Shown here in pieces: positions 58,549 to 64,000 of a stretch of 64,000 nt of DNA (the first letter of the stretch is position 1; each line of letters opens with the position of its first letter). The position numbers and the translations under genes were made by a program. This DNA is from Ophioceras dolichostomum. Taxonomy: Eukaryota > Ascomycota > Sordariomycetes > Magnaporthales > Ophioceraceae. The stretch spans positions 1-64,000 of the forward strand of contig PYST01000194.1 in NCBI GenBank assembly GCA_003049485.1. The letters are read 5' to 3'. The notes below the pieces were generated by a model. The model made no database searches. It saw only the letters and a program-made list of their open reading frames with translations, and was not told the DNA's origin.

Positions 58549-58787
58549 ACGAGACGCGAGTTGGTCGGGGGGTTGGCTCTGCAGAGGTAGACATCATTGG
58601 CTGCCTGCTGGATTCACACCAGTGAAGATTGGGGGCCGCGATGCCCCGCGTTTCGATTCCCATCCTGCATCCAATCGGAAGATTGGCCACAAAGACAGCG
58701 GCAAGGTGATCTTAAAGCGTTCGCCCCCAGATTCGTGCTCAGCACTCAATCAATGTGTGCCACCATTGAGCCGACAATTCGACGATC

Positions 58788-61383
58788 ATGATAGCACCGA
58801 GTAAGGTATTCGGCAGCCTGCTCGAGGTAGGCTGTTCAAGGCACGACCTAGGAATCAGGCATCTCGTCAAGATCGGACGGGGCCAGGAATCTTTCGCGCT
58901 CTCGCCGCAGGGTTTGAGTGTGGCTTTCGAAGGCGATCTCAACAAGGGTGAGTGGGCGAATTGTGCGAGTTTGGTGTGGCTTGCACGCAGGCTGACTCTT
59001 TCCACAATATTCCACAGCAGTCTCCCTTGCAGAACAGGAACCCCGCGGCGTCTTTGTTGTGGTTGTTGATGGAGAGGAGGCGAGGATCGATGCTGGTGCT
59101 CTGAACGACCATATTGAGTCGGTTTGCAAGAGGGACGCGGTTGACGTATCGGCCTTCTTCTCTTTTGTAATTCTCTTCTCTAAAGGAAGTCGAGTCTGCC
59201 GAGCAAGTCGTTTGTCGTCGCGAGTGGCCGAGGTCCGGGCCGACCACATTGATGAGTGCCTGAGATATTCCGGCCCGACGATTCTCGTCGGGGATACGAT
59301 TTGGGCAGCCTTGAAGCTCCACGAAGACTTCAATGGCGCATCCATGGTTGCAGGGCAAGCCGACTCTTCCGGCGAGTACGTCCATGTCGCCCGATAATTG
59401 AACCCACAAGTAATTTGACAACACCGTCTAACTCTTCTGATCTGTACAAGTCATCACAACCTCGGCATCTGTTGGCCTCTGTACCAAACCCTCTCCGTCG
59501 CTGTTCCCTCTTGCGCGCCGGCCCTCTTCCACCCTACTAGTGCAGACCGCCACCTGCAAGGCATTCGATTCGCGGTCAAGGACATCTTCGCTGTCCAGGG
59601 TCTGAGGATATCTCTCTGCAGCCGGTCCTACTACACCGTTGCGGAGACGCAGACCCGCACAAGCTCTCTAATCCAGAAGCTACAAGATGAGGGGGCGTCC
59701 TTATTGGGCATGCTTAAGCTGAGCTCCTTCATCGGGCGCGAAGAACCGATGGAGGCGATTGACTACCAGACGCCGTTCAACCCACGTGGTGATGGATATC
59801 AGTCGCCAGCGGGGAGCAGCAGCGGGAGCGGCGCGGCCATAGCGTCGTATGACTTTCTCGACTTTACTATCGGCTCAGATAGTAGGAGGATGCCCTGCTG
59901 GCCGGTCTAGGCGATGCGCCGTATAGTGCTGATAACGCGATTCGTGAGCTCCAGCAACCGGAAGTGGCAGGCGCCCTACTCTCGTCAATGGCTGCTTTGC
60001 CCTTCGCCCAACCAAGGGCACCCTGCCTGAGGACGGGATGGTCACGACTTTTCCGTAAGCTAGACTCGTCCCGCCGTCCCGCCACACCCACGCGGCTCGA
60101 TTACTGACACCTTGGGAGATTAGGGTGTACGACACGACTTGTCTGTTTGCCAGAGATCTCTCGGTTCTAGGGGCCGTGCTTGAGACAGTCTATGCGCCTG
60201 GCGGCCTAGCCAAACCAAGCCGAATCATGTGAGTTCTGCAAATACAACCTAGCATACTACTCTACCGGCAAGCCGTCCACGTGGTTCGAAGAGTCAAGGG
60301 ATGGCTGACATTACTATTCGACCACAGCTTCGGAACCGGCTTTTGCTTCCAACGGACTTTTTGCCCACGAAGAACACCGTCCAGATGCGAGCCATCAACT
60401 CCTTCGCCCTGGACTTTGCAAAAAGCCTAGGAGTTGAAATCATGTCGATCCATCTCGAGTCGTTGTGGTTAGAGAAGCCACCAGTTGATGCTGATGGGGC
60501 GGCTCTCCGGACATAATACTTACAGGATGTATGCGGCACAGCGTCAAGCTTCGTTCCTCATGAAGTACCAAGTAGCACTGGTCGCTGCTAATGGCTATTG
60601 CAGGTCGGGTCCAATACGTTCCTCTACGAGTTCTACCACAGCTTCGAGGATTTCCGTCTGAAGTACGAGAAGGCCACTGGGCGGAAGCCTTACACGAACA
60701 CCTACACACAATGGAGATGGTGAGTCTTCCTCCTCCAAACCCTACTTCACACAGGCTCATTGTAAGCAGCTGATATTCGGTCTTCGTTTCTAGGGATGTG
60801 GCGAAAGACATCACACCCGAGATGCACGCCGAAGGGATGCGGAGGCTCCAGGTCTACAAGGCGTGGTTGCTCGACACCGTCATGCAAGTGGACGAGTTCA
60901 TCACTTACATGATCTTGCCCATCGCCGAGGTGAAGGAGAACTACCGCGACCGAAAGACAGAGGCGCCTTCCCACCAGAACACGTTCGATGCTCTCTACCT
61001 GGCGCCCACCATGAGCGTCCCTGAGCTCGTGGCCCCCTTGTGTTCCCCCTTGTTGATGGCAGGCCCTAAGCAACCATGGTGTTTTACATGCAGCTTGCTG
61101 ATGACCATTGCAACAGTTGACGTGTTTCCCTATCAGTCTCGTGGCAGTGGCCGGGAGGAAGAGCTCCCAATAGCTTTGTCAGTGCTAGCAGCACCAGGTA
61201 AGTGGCGACAGTTTCTTTGCTTCTTCACCCACGTACCGTGTCCCTCGGCCAACTGACAACTTCCGGGTACTTACTTGCCATACTCTGCGCAGGGTCTGAC
61301 AAGACCTCCTCGAGACGGCGAAGTGTTGCCTTGTGAGTTGCAAACGGCCCATCAAGGTCAAAACTGGCCCAAGTATGTTCTAA
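58788..61383 (+). pseudogene. Amidase-signature family protein, interrupted by an in-frame stop
   Basis: An amidase of the fungal subgroup with an extra N-terminal domain. Exons fit at 58788-58947, 59021-59375, 59451-59881, 59955-60054, 60124-60228, 60328-60528, 60604-60719 and from 60794, with two further introns near 61040-61117 and 61200-61310. The catalytic core is visible: VKDIFAVQG (Lys), YQSPAGSSSGSGAAIASYDFLDFTIGSD (Gly/Ser-rich signature), then across an intron TTGSGRRPTLVNGCFALRP. The C-terminal parts SFEDFRLKYEKATGRKPY and LPIALSVLAAP also match. Two faults remain. A TAA at 60514-60516 lies between AALRT and YLQD, where the frame otherwise continues. The join of 60228 to 60328 is also one base out of phase. 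The core could still be active if these were read through, but as written the product is cut short. Best called a disrupted gene. Confidence 0.77.
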
Positions 61384-61529
61384 TATTGGGAAAGGTACTT
61401 TTAGAAGCTGGGGCGTGCAATGCGTTCAATGATTCCTGGTACACAGCTTGTAATTCGTAGACCGAAGGCAAATTGTTTTGGAACGTTCGCAATCTACCTC
61501 CCTACCTGCCTACCTACCTTACCAGGTAA
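61384..61529. other. Short convergent gap
   Basis: Contains a CTACCTCCCTACCTGCCTACCTACC run at about 61495-61519, a degenerate relative of the dispersed TACCTAGGTA motif, in the shared 3' region of the amidase and NACHT genes. Confidence 0.5.
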
Positions 61530-64000
61530 CTAGAAGAAGTCCTCATCGTCAGAGTCAACAAGATCCTTATCGTCAGATTCAACGAGATCCCAATCGTCAG
61601 GTTCAACAAGATCCTCATCGTCAGATTCACTCGCTGTCCGATCCCATTTCCACCTTTTCCCGCCAGCCTTGTCGGGTGTAATAATCAAATTCAGGGGGTC
61701 CCTCGCCAGCTTTAGCTGCGGTTGCTCTGTGGGAGGTGTGTCCACGGAAACTTCTACACCCAACGCGGTAAAAAAATCTCTCAGACGCACCCATCGTGGC
61801 GTTGTACATGGTGACCCTACGAAAGGTCTCACTTTGTGATCCTTTAGTATCTCTTCGCCTAATCCTTCTTCGTCGCGCCAAAACCTCAGAACGAGTTTCA
61901 GGAGCCTGTTCGAGTCGCCTTCGTTGAACTCGAGCACCGACACAAACTTTCTGGACCCGGGGGAGCGCACTGAGTCTTTTTCGTTGCTCTCGAAAGAGCG
62001 CTCCTGGTCGTCAAACGCGGGGCTGGACAAGCCGACTGAATTGACCATATTATAGAATTCGCCGTGTTCGCCCGGATCACGCCTCCAGAGACGGCTTCTA
62101 TAGGCTCTATAGGCAAAAGCCTGTCGCTGGGAGTTCTGGCTGAGCAGTTTCAGACTTTCGAGGAGGCTCATGCCCCTGTCAGAGGCGAAAAAGCCGGGGT
62201 GGTGAGGGCAATAATCATCCAGGGTTCCAAGGAGGATTGTGGACAACGGCACCACTATGATCAAGGGTTCAGATACACCACGGAGAAATCCGATGCCGGC
62301 ATCGTGCAATGCCACTGCCACCGCCGAGCTACCGGGTTCGAGGCCCGAGCCCCAGGGGATGATAAGACAAACTAACTCCTGGAGATTGGCTCCGTGTGAG
62401 ACCAATGCGCCGAGGGTCCGCAGAAGTTGACAAAGGCAAGCCGATGGATAGAATTTCCTCATCGCTTCCATCGTCTTGACAGCAAATTGCGCGGTTGTCG
62501 ACGTAACGGCCGGCCTGGCGCGTGTACGAGGAGTACGAGTAATGCCGAACCCTGCCCAGCTAGGATTGGCCCCACTCTCCAGCAGGATTTGTGCCGTCGA
62601 ACAATTTTGGTTGAACCACTCCTTTGGAAACGAGAGGTCCCGGGTTAGACCCCAGAGTAGGTCATTCTTCATGGCGGCAGTGACGTCCCACACTTTTAGT
62701 CCCCATTCGATGAGCTGGGGACCCCCGGATTGAGCCACTTTGAGAATAAAATACGATTCCCGGCTCCGTCGAGGCAACGGTCCCTCCTTATCATAGTATC
62801 GTCGACGGCGCTGAACATGATCCAGAGGAAACCTGCCTGACAGATACATTTGTCGGGCAAGTCGGAGGAGATACAGCAACCGCCGGCCGGCTGGGCCGCT
62901 TATGTCACCGTGCTTCTCGTAGATGGTGATGAAATACTTATGGAGATCGCTGAGAAGAGGCGAGAGGCGGCCAACCTGAAGAATCTGACTCTCAGCGAGT
63001 TCTGCCTTCAACCGCATTGCTGCGAGCTCGTCGTCGGACACGTCGCAGTTAGCGAGGATACGCCGACCCCGTTCTGTATCGACGAGGAAGTCACGCGCCG
63101 TCCGGTGAATGAATTGGAACCCTATAGAGGGCCAGAGGTGAGGGATGAGAGCGCCGAACGCGTCGGTATCGAAGCACTTTAGACTGTCCTCGGGCCGCCA
63201 TTCGTGGAGCTCGAGCAGCCCGGCACACCTGATGCGTACGTCGCGCTTCGTCTTCTCAAGCCCCTCGATAAGCTGCTGCGCCGACACCTGGACCGTTGGT
63301 ACTATTCGATCTGCCATCGATGTCCAAACGAGCATCTCGCGAAATGTCCGAGTCCGAGCACTGCCCCCTAGTACCCAACTCGGGCTGGCAACGAGTTTGA
63401 GACAGAGAGCTGCCTGCTCCCGGTACAGTGGGGAGCTGCCGTTGACTCTCTGCCACATGTCTTCGTAGAGATCCGCAAGATCATCAGGTAAGCCGTTCAC
63501 CCTTTCCATAAGCTCATCGGCGGTATTCCCTTCGTCGACTCCCAGGTTGACTTCCTTGACGACCAAGCAAAGCCAAAGGAACACGCCAGCAGCCTTGTAG
63601 ACGAGCGTCGTAACGAATTCCGCTCGCGTCCGTAGCCATTCGGTGGAAACTCGAGGATCAATGTTGTCCTCTGCGTATCGGGTGAGGTCTTCTCTGTTGA
63701 GATCTTCGAGTCGGAGCCTGGGAAAAACGGATAGTCTCGCTTCGAGAGCAGGTTCAGCACGCGATGAGAGACAGAGCTTGATCCGACACGACTTCTTCAT
63801 CTTCTCTACCAAACCCAGTAGCTTGACGACTCCGTCCCGAGGATCGATCTCGTCGAGTCCATCTAGGAATAGGCAAACCGGTCTCCCGTAGGATGAGAGA
63901 ACGCTGAGGCAAGTTGACTCCAGCTCGCTCGATGACCAGTCGTCAGCCGAGTCCTTGGTGCGGAGCTTGGGGTTGCCAGCCAGGAGCCTGTCGAGAGAGA
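61530..64000 (-). CDS. NACHT NTPase NLR-like protein, 5' part outside the window
   Basis: One open frame runs from the right edge to TAA at 61530; the true start lies beyond 64000. The Walker B region RPVCLFLDGLDEID is at about 63840-63890, followed by LCLSSRAEPALEARL and FPRLRLEDLNREDLTRYAEDNI, and the GVFLWLCLVVKEV helix that closes the NACHT domain. The P-loop must lie outside. The later part contains FIHRTARDFLVD, a block common after the NACHT domain of fungal NLRs with ankyrin or other C-termini. Instead of clear ankyrin or WD repeats, the end is a loosely conserved helical region followed by an acidic tandem octapeptide tail. It was probably part of an allorecognition or cell-death system. 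No stop or frameshift is seen, unlike the three neighbours. Confidence 0.85.
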   Translation of the reverse strand, partial: SLDRLLAGNPKLRTKDSADDWSSSELESTCLSVLSSYGRPVCLFLDGLDEIDPRDGVVKLLGLVEKMKKSCRIKLCLSSRAEPALEARLSVFPRLRLEDLNREDLTRYAEDNIDPRVSTEWLRTRAEFVTTLVYKAAGVFLWLCLVVKEVNLGVDEGNTADELMERVNGLPDDLADLYEDMWQRVNGSSPLYREQAALCLKLVASPSWVLGGSARTRTFREMLVWTSMADRIVPTVQVSAQQLIEGLEKTKRDVRIRCAGLLELHEWRPEDSLKCFDTDAFGALIPHLWPSIGFQFIHRTARDFLVDTERGRRILANCDVSDDELAAMRLKAELAESQILQVGRLSPLLSDLHKYFITIYEKHGDISGPAGRRLLYLLRLARQMYLSGRFPLDHVQRRRRYYDKEGPLPRRSRESYFILKVAQSGGPQLIEWGLKVWDVTAAMKNDLLWGLTRDLSFPKEWFNQNCSTAQILLESGANPSWAGFGITRTPRTRARPAVTSTTAQFAVKTMEAMRKFYPSACLCQLLRTLGALVSHGANLQELVCLIIPWGSGLEPGSSAVAVALHDAGIGFLRGVSEPLIIVVPLSTILLGTLDDYCPHHPGFFASDRGMSLLESLKLLSQNSQRQAFAYRAYRSRLWRRDPGEHGEFYNMVNSVGLSSPAFDDQERSFESNEKDSVRSPGSRKFVSVLEFNEGDSNRLLKLVLRFWRDEEGLGEEILKDHKVRPFVGSPCTTPRWVRLRDFFTALGVEVSVDTPPTEQPQLKLARDPLNLIITPDKAGGKRWKWDRTASESDDEDLVEPDDWDLVESDDKDLVDSDDEDFF
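61533..61630 (-). repeat. 24-nt tandem repeat encoding acidic octapeptides
   Basis: About four copies of a 24-base unit, giving DDEDLVEP, DDWDLVES, DDKDLVDS and DDEDFF at the extreme C-terminus of the NACHT protein. The copies differ by few bases, so the array is young. Confidence 0.85.

Noticed and set aside
59881..59954. Apparent insertion breaking the amidase signature after FTIGSD
   Set aside because: A GTAGGA donor and CTCCAG acceptor remove it and restore TTGSGRRP in phase, so it is an intron.
53226..61383. TAA as a reassigned sense codon
   Set aside because: Other genes in the window end normally at TAA (for example 9471 and 61530), and the affected genes carry additional defects, so decay is simpler.
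1..64000. CRISPR arrays, bacterial operons, rRNA genes, intact transposons
   Set aside because: No regularly spaced repeats, rRNA cores, transposase or reverse-transcriptase motifs, or long terminal repeats were found by eye; short degenerate elements could still be missed.

Overview
The window reads as nuclear DNA of a filamentous ascomycete (Pezizomycotina, most likely Sordariomycetes). Genes carry short GT-AG introns of about 50-200 bp. The families are typical of these fungi: a CFEM/Pth11-type receptor, a DHA2 MFS transporter, a CmcJ/AsaB-like oxygenase, NB-ARC and NACHT NLR proteins, and a fungal CorA-like protein. There is one intron-containing tRNA-Thr. Genus-level placement is not possible from the sequence alone.

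Layout. 0-4 kb: a CmcJ/AsaB-like oxygenase (-) next to the decayed remains of a GMC oxidoreductase (-). 6.7-11.5 kb: two convergent rhodopsin-type 7TM genes, one with a CFEM domain. 13.2-14.2 kb: a secreted protein resembling bacterial ABC solute-binding proteins. 15.1 kb: tRNA-Thr(CGT). 16.2-18.4 kb: a 14-TM MFS transporter. 19.0-21.6 kb: a ZIP metal transporter. 23.5-28.3 kb: a 1,584-residue low-complexity protein. 28.3-36.9 kb: a stretch with no recognisable gene. 37-38.6 kb: an O-methyltransferase. 39.6-43.6 kb: two paralogous genes with a shared, unusual architecture (transmembrane helix, collagen-like Gly-X-Y segment, PLTxEEW motif, small zinc-binding tail). 45-46.2 kb: a conserved two-exon protein of unknown role. 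48.6-49.9 kb: an M6-like secreted metallopeptidase.

53-64 kb is an NLR neighbourhood: an abhydrolase/NB-ARC/TPR NLR, a CorA-like channel gene, an amidase, and the 3' part of a NACHT NLR that runs off the right edge. The first three each read well in the expected families but are interrupted by a single in-frame TAA. The CorA-like gene also carries a frameshift and an internal deletion. This block therefore looks like recent, ongoing gene decay.

The most novel material is the collagen-like membrane/zinc paralog pair and the clustered TAA interruptions. A palindromic TACCTAGGTA-type motif is scattered through intergenic DNA and introns. Exon boundaries below were worked out by hand from splice signals and reading phase and have not been tested against transcripts.
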